A stretch of DNA of 7,185 bases from contig CALKWH010000193.1 of NCBI GenBank assembly GCA_938004375.1, positions 1 through 7,185 on the forward strand, written 5' to 3'. The first letter of the stretch is position 1; each line of letters begins with the position of its first letter. This DNA is from an uncultured Pseudomonadota bacterium. GTDB lineage: Bacteria > Myxococcota_A > Polyangia > HGW-17. The notes below the pieces were generated by a model. It ran no database searches. It was not told where the DNA came from and saw nothing but the letters and a program-made list of their open reading frames with translations. The position numbers were made by a program, and so were the translations under genes. Shown in pieces: positions 1 to 6,051 of this stretch.

Positions 1-49
1 ACGAGTTCGTATTCGGTGACTGGAGTTCAGACGTGTGCTCTTCCGATCT
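1..49 (+). other. Illumina TruSeq adapter left on contig end (artefact)
   Basis: Bases 16-49 match all 34 bases of the TruSeq read-2/index adapter (begins GTGACTGGAGTTCAG, ends GCTCTTCCGATCT), recognised from memory. Bases 1-15 fit the adapter layout as a 7-base P7 tail with one mismatch (ACGAGTT for ACGAGAT) plus an 8-base index; that reading is inference. This is not biological sequence. Translation across it gives well-known false peptides: TGVQTCALPI on the plus strand and DRKSTRLNSSH on the minus strand. Genuine DNA begins near base 50. Confidence 0.97.
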
Positions 50-1509
50 ACGACATCGTTGAAGCCCGTGAGGCGCACCGGCGCGGCGGCGCCCGCGGGC
101 AGCGCGTACAGTTCGGCGGGCCGCCCGGTGGTGGTGTGGGTGAACGCGAGGGCGCCGTCGGCGGACACGTCGAACGAGCGGACGTGGGAGGCGCCGACCA
201 CCGGGGTCACCGCACCGGTGGCGACCTCGACCGAGTACAGGGGGAAGCGGCCCTTCACGGGGGCGACGAAGACGATGCGGCCGGAGCCTGCCCAGCGGAA
301 CTCCTCGATCCACTCGGGGAACCCGGGGGCCAGGTCGACGATCGCGCCCGTCGCGCGATCCAGGAGCCGAAGGGTGAAGCGGTCGGCATCGTAGCCGGCG
401 GTGGCCTGGGTGCGCCAGGCGAGCCAGCGCCCGTCCGGGCTGTAGGCCGGCGTGCCGTCGAAGCCGGGGTTGGACGCTGTGAGGTTGCGCGGAGCCCCAC
501 GGGGGCTCGGCCCGCCGGGACTCGGCCCGCCGGATCCCGGCCCGCCGGGCACGGGCACGACGAAGACGTCGGTGTTGTTGCGCACGGCGTGGGCGTCGGG
601 ATCGGGCTCGCGGTTGGACTCGAAGGCCAGCTCCCGGCCGTCGGGGGAGAACGCCAGGCCCGGCTCGCCGAGGGTGAAGGCCGGCGCGTCGAAGTCCCCC
701 GGGGTCAGGTCAACGGTCTTCCCGGTGGCGAGCTCGAGCACGAACACATGGCGGCGGCGGCCGTCCTTCCAGTGATCCCAGCGGCGGAAGAGGAGGTGGT
801 CGTCCACGTGGGCCCGGTGCGGGACGCGCTCGCGGGCCTCCTCGAGGGCCTTCTGCTTAGCCGGATCGCCTCCAGACTCGGGGAAAACCTCGGCCACGAA
901 GGCCACGTGGGTCCCGGCGGGAGAGACGACGGGGGATTCGATCCCGCCAGGCCAGTCGGTGATCCGTTCGGGGTCGCCCCCGTCCACGGGCATGCGCCAC
1001 AACTGGAGCCCGCCGCGGCGGGTGCTCAGAAAAAAGAAGGACCGGCCGTCGGGCGCCCAGAGGGGCGAGAGATCGGCGCCCTCGTGGCGGGTGAGCCGGA
1101 CGGGGTCGCCGCCGGCCAGGGGGACGCGCCAGAGGTCGGTGTCGGTCTTCCCGGTGGACAGATCCGGCGTCGAGAGGGTGAGAAGCGCAGTGCGCCCGTC
1201 GGGGGACAGCCGGGGGCCGCCCACGGCCCGGACCTCGTACAGGGCGGCGACGGTGACCGGCGCGCGTTTCGCGTCGGCGGGATCGTCCGGCGCGCGGGGA
1301 TCGACCAGGACGGCGGGCGCTGCGGGCGGGGTCGCGGGGCCGCGGGGCACCGGCGCCGCGGCGGGGTCGACCGTGCGGACCCCGGCCTCGGGAGCGGGGG
1401 CCGCCGCGCAGGGCGGGCACGGGGGGATCTCGGGTTGATAGGGCGTCCGATCGCAGGCGAGCTGGACGGTCGCCGCGAGCAGGCAGCACACGCGGACGAG
1501 GTTCTTCAT
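50..1509 (-). CDS. Exported S9-family (prolyl oligopeptidase/DPP-like) peptidase, N-terminal propeller part only
   Basis: About 486 genuine residues are present before the adapter junction cuts the gene. The start at 1509 has a strong purine-rich RBS. Residues 1-19 form a short basic then hydrophobic leader ending LAC (C19); Gln at -3 makes the lipobox imperfect, so lipoprotein status is likely but not certain. A Pro/Ala-rich linker with a CPPC motif (C31, C34) follows to about residue 85. From there to the cut run PD40/WD40-like propeller repeats with SPDGR-type motifs at 102-106, 151-156 (WAPDGR), 287-292 (FSPDGR) and 356-361 (YSPDGR). The segment at 240-257, with W245, D246, W248 and HVFV, is typical of bacterial S9 acylaminoacyl/dipeptidyl peptidases. 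In this family the C-terminal alpha/beta hydrolase domain carries the Ser-Asp-His triad; it is absent here only because the contig ends. The gene lies 23 bp downstream of the GspE-N/GAF-like gene, probably in the same operon. A TolB-like propeller protein without peptidase domain is the main alternative. Confidence 0.85.
506..550. repeat. Three 15-bp tandem repeats encoding GGPSP/GGPGS
   Basis: Three adjacent 15-base units (consensus CTCGGCCCGCCGGGA, with changes at the first base and last base of some copies) occupy 506-520, 521-535 and 536-550. On the minus strand they encode a Gly/Pro/Ser run at about residues 320-334 of the S9 peptidase, between propeller strands. The unit is a multiple of three, so copy changes keep the frame. 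It is probably a flexible surface loop. Confidence 0.85.
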
Positions 1510-1510
1510 G

Positions 1511-1522
1511 CCTCCCACCTCC
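1511..1522 (-). promoter_or_regulatory. Double ribosome binding site of the S9 peptidase gene
   Basis: Read on the minus strand, GGAGGTGGGAGG lies just ahead of the ATG at 1509. It holds two Shine-Dalgarno-like cores, and the upstream GGAGGT sits at the better distance (about 7 bases). It fixes the start of the peptidase gene. The GAGGC next to the ATG (1510-1514) could pair with GCCTC at 1537-1541, inside the end of the upstream gene, which would make translation depend on ribosomes arriving from upstream. Confidence 0.7.
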
Positions 1523-1532
1523 GTTGTCTTGT

Positions 1533-2810
1533 CTAAGAGGCCTTTTTTGCGCGCCCGAGCTTGAGCACCACCGAGGCGCACACGGTGCAGAGCTCCTGGA
1601 GCAACTGGAGCTCGTCGGGGCCGGCCACCTCGTCGTCGAGCACACAGGCCACGACCATGACCGGGCGCTCCTTGAGCAGGATGGCCCCGCCGACGATGAA
1701 GTCCTCGGGATCGGCGCCCATCAATTGAAGGATGCGACGGTTGACGACCGTCGGCTGCGCCTTGCCCAAAAACAACTTGTTTTGGACAATGTCGGAGAGC
1801 ACGGTCCCGCGATCCTCGGGTACGATGATGCCCTCGAGGCGGTGGGGGAACACACCGAGCCCTGCGCCGGTCCAGCCCATGACGAAGCCCTCGGTGCAGG
1901 TGAACAGGGACACCGAGCGCATGGCCCGCGCGCCGAAACTGTAGAACAACTGCGGGATGTCCTCCCGGCTCTCGATCTCGGCTGCCATGTCCTGGATGCG
2001 CGCCGGATCGAGGGGCTTCCACGATGCTTCGAGGCGTCGGGAGGCGATGGTGCCGGTCTTCTCGGCCTGTTCCACCTCCTCCTCGGGGCTCACGTCGGAG
2101 GTGGTCGCCTCCATGAACACCGGCAGGTCGTGCTCGATGAGGCCGGCGAGCTCCTCGCGGAACACGTCGAGCACCTCGAGGGTGCGGTCGAGGATGGGGA
2201 GCTTGCGCAGGTTCAGCGGATCGTCGTCCTCGGAGATGTCCTGCACGGGACCGGAGAAGGGATCGTAGAGCACGTTGGCTGGACGGGCGAAGCGCTCCTT
2301 GGGCGGCTCGAGGTTCTCGAGGACCGCGAGGGCGGTCTTACGCTCGGCCTCGTCCATCGGAACGTTGTGGCAATGGTTCAGGATGAAGTGGAACCGCAGG
2401 GGGGTGGTCACCAGCGGCACCACGAACATCTGGGTGCGCGCCCGGATCCACTCGAGCTGCCCCGGGTCGATGGGCGGGATGATCAGGACGCTCACGGAGC
2501 CCGCCTCTGTCTTCTGCGGGATCGCGTTGAGCTGCATCACCTCGGCCACGGTGAGCATGGCGCAGCCCTCCGGGCTCGGGAACTCGAACGGGTCGAACAT
2601 GGTGTTCACGCCGTAGAGCTTCTGCAGGTAGTTCTGCAGCGTGCGCTCGGAGATCAGCCGGGAGCCCAGTAGCAGCACGTCCATGTTCTGGCCGGTGCCC
2701 TGGTAGATTCGCCGGATCACGTCGGTCTGCGCCGGGAGCAGGATGCCGTCCTTCTCGAGGACGGACAGCAGGGAGAGCCAAAGATCCATGGGTTCGGTGG
2801 TGTTGCTCAT
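1533..2810 (-). CDS. GspE-N/MshEN-like protein with C-terminal GAF-like domain, no ATPase
   Basis: This gene encodes 425 residues with no signal peptide, so it is probably cytoplasmic. Residues about 10-165 resemble the N-terminal domain of type II secretion/type IV pilus ATPases (GspE-N, MshEN). They include a helical hairpin with LLLGSRLISERTLQNYLQKL at 46-65, then a beta-rich part ending near VTTPLRFHFILNHC. In that family such domains bind partner proteins or, in MshE, cyclic di-GMP. An acidic, probably disordered linker spans about 165-285. Residues about 288-419 look like a compact GAF-like sensor fold. No Walker A or Walker B motif is present, so this is not a secretion ATPase; I infer a regulator or adaptor. 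The start was chosen at MSNTTEP because the frame stays open upstream only across the divergent promoter and opposite-strand gene. The RBS is weak, and M8 is a possible but less supported start. A sigma70-like promoter lies about 45 bases upstream. The exact function is unknown. Confidence 0.85.
   Translation of the reverse strand: MSNTTEPMDLWLSLLSVLEKDGILLPAQTDVIRRIYQGTGQNMDVLLLGSRLISERTLQNYLQKLYGVNTMFDPFEFPSPEGCAMLTVAEVMQLNAIPQKTEAGSVSVLIIPPIDPGQLEWIRARTQMFVVPLVTTPLRFHFILNHCHNVPMDEAERKTALAVLENLEPPKERFARPANVLYDPFSGPVQDISEDDDPLNLRKLPILDRTLEVLDVFREELAGLIEHDLPVFMEATTSDVSPEEEVEQAEKTGTIASRRLEASWKPLDPARIQDMAAEIESREDIPQLFYSFGARAMRSVSLFTCTEGFVMGWTGAGLGVFPHRLEGIIVPEDRGTVLSDIVQNKLFLGKAQPTVVNRRILQLMGADPEDFIVGGAILLKERPVMVVACVLDDEVAGPDELQLLQELCTVCASVVLKLGRAKKAS
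1542..1548 (-). other. Slippery heptamer A AAA AAG near the 3' end of the GspE-N/GAF-like gene
   Basis: On the minus strand the six A's followed by G fall in the X XXY YYZ register (zero-frame codons AAA AAG), the class of heptamer used for -1 frameshifting in E. coli dnaX. The stop codon follows two codons later. The -1 frame has no stop before the ATG of the peptidase gene and is in frame with it. A weak potential stem (1537-1541 with 1510-1514) follows. The sequence and register are directly visible; use for frameshifting is speculative, since the downstream protein starts with its own export leader. Confidence 0.35.
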
Positions 2811-2822
2811 GGGGTGCGCCTG

Positions 2823-2856
2823 AAAACGCCCGTCGTTCAAGCGTTTTGTGAAACGC
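2823..2856. repeat. Nested inverted repeats AAACGC/GCGTTT at the minus-operon transcription start
   Basis: AAAACGC (2823-2829) and GCGTTTT (2841-2847) form a perfect 7-bp inverted repeat with an 11-base spacer. The same GCGTTT (2841-2846) also pairs with AAACGC (2851-2856) across a 4-base spacer, giving a 16-bp palindrome-like site. The arms overlap the predicted start of the minus transcript and its leader. They could be an operator next to the -10 box or two alternative RNA hairpins. No known regulator is recognised. Confidence 0.55.
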
Positions 2857-2885
2857 ACTCTAGCCGATCGCGGCCGGGATGGCAA
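2857..2885 (-). promoter_or_regulatory. Sigma70-type promoter of the minus-strand operon
   Basis: Read on the minus strand there is a -35 box TTGCCA (2885-2880, 5 of 6 to consensus), a spacer of exactly 17 bases, and a -10 box TAGAGT (2862-2857, 4 of 6). Transcription would start near 2850, leaving a leader of about 40 bases before the ATG at 2810 of the GspE-N/GAF-like gene. The spacing and position are good; activity is inferred. Confidence 0.55.
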
Positions 2886-2890
2886 GCACG

Positions 2891-2912
2891 GCCGTTTCGA
2901 GGCCGCCGTTTC
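2891..2912 (+). repeat. Direct repeat GCCGTTTC, two copies
   Basis: GCCGTTTC occurs at 2891-2898 and again at 2905-2912, 14 bases apart start to start. The core CGTTTC also appears inverted at 2850-2855 beside the minus promoter. Three copies in a 165-bp divergent promoter region may mark binding sites of a shared regulator, but short motifs can recur by chance. Confidence 0.35.
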
Positions 2913-2939
2913 ATCCCCCATGCGTCCGCACCGGATCCG

Positions 2940-2948
2940 TGCTACATT
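2940..2948 (+). promoter_or_regulatory. Extended -10 promoter candidate for the lipoprotein operon
   Basis: TGCTACATT combines the extended -10 TGN element with a TACATT hexamer (4 of 6 to TATAAT). No convincing -35 box lies 16-18 bases upstream. Transcription would begin about 20 bases before the ATG at 2976, leaving just enough leader for the AAGGAG ribosome binding site at 2964-2969. Confidence 0.4.
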
Positions 2949-2975
2949 GTCCCGGTTTCGTCGAAGGAGTCCCCC

Positions 2976-5000
2976 ATGCGGTCCATCTTTCTCGCCTCCT
3001 CCCTGGTCCTGCTGGTCTTGGCCGGCGCCTGCGTCGACGATCTGCGGCCCGCGCCCATGACGTGCACCCTCGCTCCCGACGACACCGATCCCGACGCCGT
3101 GGCCCGCGTGGGTTGCCAGACGGACTACGACGCCGTGGCGGCCCCGCCGCTGGTGGCGGCCATCCCGGGCGCGAGCTCGGTGAAGACCATCCTGGACCAG
3201 CAGGACGGCGACCGCCTGCACTTCCAGAACAGCCGGCGCTACCCCATCCACTGGAACTTCGCCTCCACCCACCTGTCCGGAAACGGCCTGCCGCTCGTGC
3301 CCACACTCTCCCAGTTCAACCAGACAGAATACTACGCCCCGGATCGGCGCTTCCTGCTGGGCGCGCTCAATTACTACGAAGGCCCCGGCGTCTGGGCCTA
3401 CGAGATCGCCCCCTACGACACGGCCAGCGCCGAGATGATCCTCAAGGCCTACCGCGCCGTGCGGGCGAACCTCTTCACCGGTCGGGAGCTCGCCTTTCAT
3501 CCCACCTCCGACACCGTGGCCCGCGAGGCGGACAAGCTCCCTTCGTGGGTCCCCGTCGTCACCACCGACGAACTGTTCGCCGGCATCGACTACCAGCCGC
3601 TGAACCTGGGCGCCACCATGGGCCAGCTGCGGTTCTTCACCCGCGAAGAGCTCGAGCAGGGCACGAAGTACCTCTCGTTCCGCGACGTCGCCGTCATCGA
3701 CGCCGTGCCCAACGACCTGGCGGTTTGCAGCGGCACCATCACGGCCGAGTTCCAGACGCCGCTGGCCCACATCAACGTGCTGGCACAGAACCGCGGCACG
3801 CCCAACATGGGCCTACGCGGGGCCTTCGACGATCCCGCCCTGCGCGCACTGGAGGGGAAGTGGGTCGAGCTGATCGTGGGTCCCAGCACGTGGACGATCC
3901 GCGAGGTCACCCGCGAGGAGGCCGACGCCTGGTGGGAGGACCACCGGCCCCCGGCGGTCACGGTGCCGCAATACGACCTGACCGTGGAGGACATCCGCGA
4001 GATCGAGGACGTGCTGAACTACCCCGCCCTGCCCCTGGGCGAGGCGCTGCAAAAGGCCATCCCCGCTTTTGGCGGCAAGGCCAGCCATTACGGCGGCTTC
4101 CCGCACATCACCTCGTTCCCCATCCCGTACCCGAAGGCCGTGGTGGTCCCCATCTACTGGTATCACCGCTTCATGCAGCAGCACGGCTTCGACGTCCGTG
4201 TCGAGGCCATGCTCGCAGACCCGGACTTCCGGGACGACCCCGCCGTACGCGAGGCGATGCTCCAGGCCCTGCGCGACGACATGCGCGCGGCCCCCGTGGA
4301 GCCGCAGTTCGAGGCGGCGCTCCTCGAGACCATGGCGCGGGTGTTCCCCGGGCGGCGCCTCAAGTTCCGCTCCAGCACCAACTGCGAGGATCTGGGAGGC
4401 TTCACCGGCGCCGGCCTCTACGAGTCCTTCGTGGCCGACCCGAACGTGCCGGACCGGCCCTACGTGGACGCCGCGCGAAAGGTGTGGTCCAGCGTGTGGC
4501 GCTTCCGTGCCTTCGAGGAGCGCGAGTACCGCAGCATCTCGCACCTGGAGGTGGGCATGGCGATCCTGATCAACTGGGCCTACCCCGCCGAGGACGCCAA
4601 CGGCGTGGCCATCACCGCCAACATCTTCGACGCCCAGGGCGTGGAGCCCGGCTACTACATCAACGCCCAGCTCGGCGACGTCTCGGTCGTGCTCCCGGAT
4701 CCGGGCGTCACGAGCGACCAGTTCGTCTACCACTACGGCATGCCCGGCCAGCCCATCGTCTTTCTCGCCCACTCGAATCTGGTGCCCGCCGGCCAGACCG
4801 TGATCTCCCGCGCCCAGACCGAGGAGCTGGGGCGCGCGCTCACCGCCATCCACGACTTCTACTCGCCGGTCTACGGCCCCCTCACCCCCGACCACTGGTA
4901 CGCCATGGACGTGGAGTGGAAGTACAACACCGAGCCCGGCGAGACCGAGTCGAAGCTCGTCATCAAGCAGGCCAGACCCTACCCGGGCCGCGGACAGTGA
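2976..5000 (+). CDS. Exported lipoprotein with phosphohistidine-type domain and PPDK/PEP-synthase ATP-grasp domain
   Basis: This gene encodes 674 residues. AAGGAG at 2964-2969, six bases before the ATG, fixes the start. Residues 1-19 are a lipoprotein leader ending LAGAC (C19). Residues about 25-240 are a conserved-looking but unrecognised region. Residues about 240-320 resemble the swivelling PEP-utiliser domain: GTIT at 253-256, then TPLAHINV with H265 at the place of the phosphorylated His (TSH in PPDK), then NRGTPNMG. Residues about 360-674 are a PPDK_N-type ATP-grasp: FGGKASHYGG (365-374, K368), KFRSSTNCED (463-472, R465, E471), GFTGAGLY (475-482), MDVEW (644-648, E647) and a terminal KQARP (664-668, Q665). 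The nucleotide- and metal-binding residues I can place are kept, which argues for a working kinase or ligand-binding protein. The TIM-barrel domain of PEP synthase and PPDK is missing, and the His domain precedes the ATP-grasp, as in plant glucan water dikinases and unlike PPDK. Export is odd for an ATP-using enzyme. It heads a three-lipoprotein operon. Domain identity is firm; substrate is unknown. Confidence 0.9.
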   Translation: MRSIFLASSLVLLVLAGACVDDLRPAPMTCTLAPDDTDPDAVARVGCQTDYDAVAAPPLVAAIPGASSVKTILDQQDGDRLHFQNSRRYPIHWNFASTHLSGNGLPLVPTLSQFNQTEYYAPDRRFLLGALNYYEGPGVWAYEIAPYDTASAEMILKAYRAVRANLFTGRELAFHPTSDTVAREADKLPSWVPVVTTDELFAGIDYQPLNLGATMGQLRFFTREELEQGTKYLSFRDVAVIDAVPNDLAVCSGTITAEFQTPLAHINVLAQNRGTPNMGLRGAFDDPALRALEGKWVELIVGPSTWTIREVTREEADAWWEDHRPPAVTVPQYDLTVEDIREIEDVLNYPALPLGEALQKAIPAFGGKASHYGGFPHITSFPIPYPKAVVVPIYWYHRFMQQHGFDVRVEAMLADPDFRDDPAVREAMLQALRDDMRAAPVEPQFEAALLETMARVFPGRRLKFRSSTNCEDLGGFTGAGLYESFVADPNVPDRPYVDAARKVWSSVWRFRAFEEREYRSISHLEVGMAILINWAYPAEDANGVAITANIFDAQGVEPGYYINAQLGDVSVVLPDPGVTSDQFVYHYGMPGQPIVFLAHSNLVPAGQTVISRAQTEELGRALTAIHDFYSPVYGPLTPDHWYAMDVEWKYNTEPGETESKLVIKQARPYPGRGQ

Positions 5001-5007
5001 GGTCCCC

Positions 5008-6051
5008 ATGAAGCGTCGCTCTTTACTTGCATTCTTGTCGCTGGTCTGCTTGTCCCCGTGGGTCGGCGCCTGCGAGGATGACCCGAAGAAAATCGAGGAT
5101 CCTCCCTACGAGCAGGATCCGACCAAGGTCGCCCTGCGCGGCGCGTGCGCCGAGGCTGACCGGCTCGGCGGCTTCCAGGTGCAAATGAACGAGAGCCAGG
5201 GCTACACCGCCCTCGACGGTGTGGTGCGCGACGGCGTGATGCCCGGCACAATCCCCGAGGTGGTCCTGTCCGAGGGCGGCTGCCGCCTGCTCGGGCGCCG
5301 CAACCTCTTCTGCGACCCCGCCTGCCAGCCGGGCTTCACCTGCGGCCTCGAGGAGACCTGCGTGCCCATGCCCACCGGGCAGGACCTGGGCACCCTGCTC
5401 GTCCGCGGTCTCGTGGAGCGCCTGGAGCTGGTGGCGCTCTCCCCGGGGAGCTCCTACTCGTACACGCGCCTGACCCACCCTGGCTTCGAGGTGAACGACG
5501 TGATCCAGGTGCTCGCCCGGGACGGCGGCTTCCTGGGTCCCTTCGCCCTCCACGGCGTCGGAGTCACCAGCCTCGTGCCCGCCGAGGACACCTGGACCCT
5601 GCGCCGGGGCGAGGCCCTCGAGCTGGCCTGGGATGCGCCCCCCGAGGGCGCCCGCTCGCGCATCGTCGTCGAGATCAACGTCGACCAGCACGGCCTCACG
5701 CCGCTGACCCTCACCTGCAACCTGCCCGACACCGGCTCAGGCGTGGTCCCCCAGACGATCATCGACGCCCTCATCGACGCGGGTGTCACCGGCTTCCCCA
5801 CGGGGCGCGTCACCCGCCGCACCGAGGACGCCCTCGGGGTGGACCAGGGCTGCGTGGACTTCTTCGTCACCTCGGTGCGCCTCATGCCCATCGCGGTGGC
5901 CGGCTTCACGCCCTGCACCGACCACGACGACTGCACCCCACCCGAGGTGTGCGACACCGATCCGCAGGTCCAGCAGTGTTACCTCCCCTGCGACGGCCCC
6001 GAGGACTGCACCGCGCCGGCCACCTGCAGCCCTGAGGGGAAATGCCGATGA
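5008..6051 (+). CDS. Cys-rich lipoprotein with Ig-like middle region, function unknown
   Basis: This gene encodes 347 residues. The leader ends VGAC (C22, with Glu at +2), a clear lipobox, predicting an envelope-anchored lipoprotein. A first Cys cluster lies at C92, C102, C106, C112 and C118. Residues about 125-295 look beta-rich and Ig-like, with LELAWDAPP (204-212) and RIVVEINVD (217-225), then single C237 and C282. The last 45 residues hold eight Cys (303, 309, 315, 324, 328, 334, 340, 346) in a Cx5Cx5C-type pattern with DHDDC and EGKC motifs. Such tails are common in myxobacterial surface lipoproteins and are probably disulfide-bonded. The ATG lies 7 bases after the previous stop, whose TGAGGT (4998-5003) serves as RBS, so translation is coupled to the ATP-grasp gene. 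The last bases overlap the next gene. No enzyme motif is visible; a structural, binding or adhesion role on the surface is inference. Confidence 0.87.
   Translation: MKRRSLLAFLSLVCLSPWVGACEDDPKKIEDPPYEQDPTKVALRGACAEADRLGGFQVQMNESQGYTALDGVVRDGVMPGTIPEVVLSEGGCRLLGRRNLFCDPACQPGFTCGLEETCVPMPTGQDLGTLLVRGLVERLELVALSPGSSYSYTRLTHPGFEVNDVIQVLARDGGFLGPFALHGVGVTSLVPAEDTWTLRRGEALELAWDAPPEGARSRIVVEINVDQHGLTPLTLTCNLPDTGSGVVPQTIIDALIDAGVTGFPTGRVTRRTEDALGVDQGCVDFFVTSVRLMPIAVAGFTPCTDHDDCTPPEVCDTDPQVQQCYLPCDGPEDCTAPATCSPEGKCR
6034..6039 (+). promoter_or_regulatory. Ribosome binding site deciding the start of the propeller lipoprotein gene
   Basis: GAGGGG sits inside the last codons of the preceding gene. It is 8 bases from the ATG at 6048 but only 2 bases from the in-frame ATG at 6042. 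The later ATG is therefore favoured and gives the classic ATGA stop-start overlap (6048-6051). Confidence 0.65.

Noticed and set aside
16..1536. Long plus-strand open frame beginning TGVQTCALPI
   Set aside because: It starts inside the adapter and is the opposite-strand shadow of the S9 peptidase; Gly/Arg/Val-rich composition and no domain.
1766..1785. Imperfect inverted repeat CCAAAAACAA / TTGTTTTGG
   Set aside because: It lies inside coding sequence, has a one-base loop with a bulge, and is explained by the VQNKLFLGK codons. No terminator context.
1533..2810. Calling the gene a type II secretion ATPase (GspE)
   Set aside because: Only the N-terminal domain is similar; no Walker A, Asp box or Walker B is present.
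2811..3770. Upstream extension of the GspE-N/GAF-like frame to 3770
   Set aside because: The extension crosses the divergent promoter and lies antisense to the first 800 bases of the ATP-grasp gene. Its translation is low-complexity.
2976..5000. Calling the gene phosphoenolpyruvate synthase or PPDK
   Set aside because: The PEP-binding TIM barrel is absent, domain order differs, and the protein carries a lipoprotein leader.
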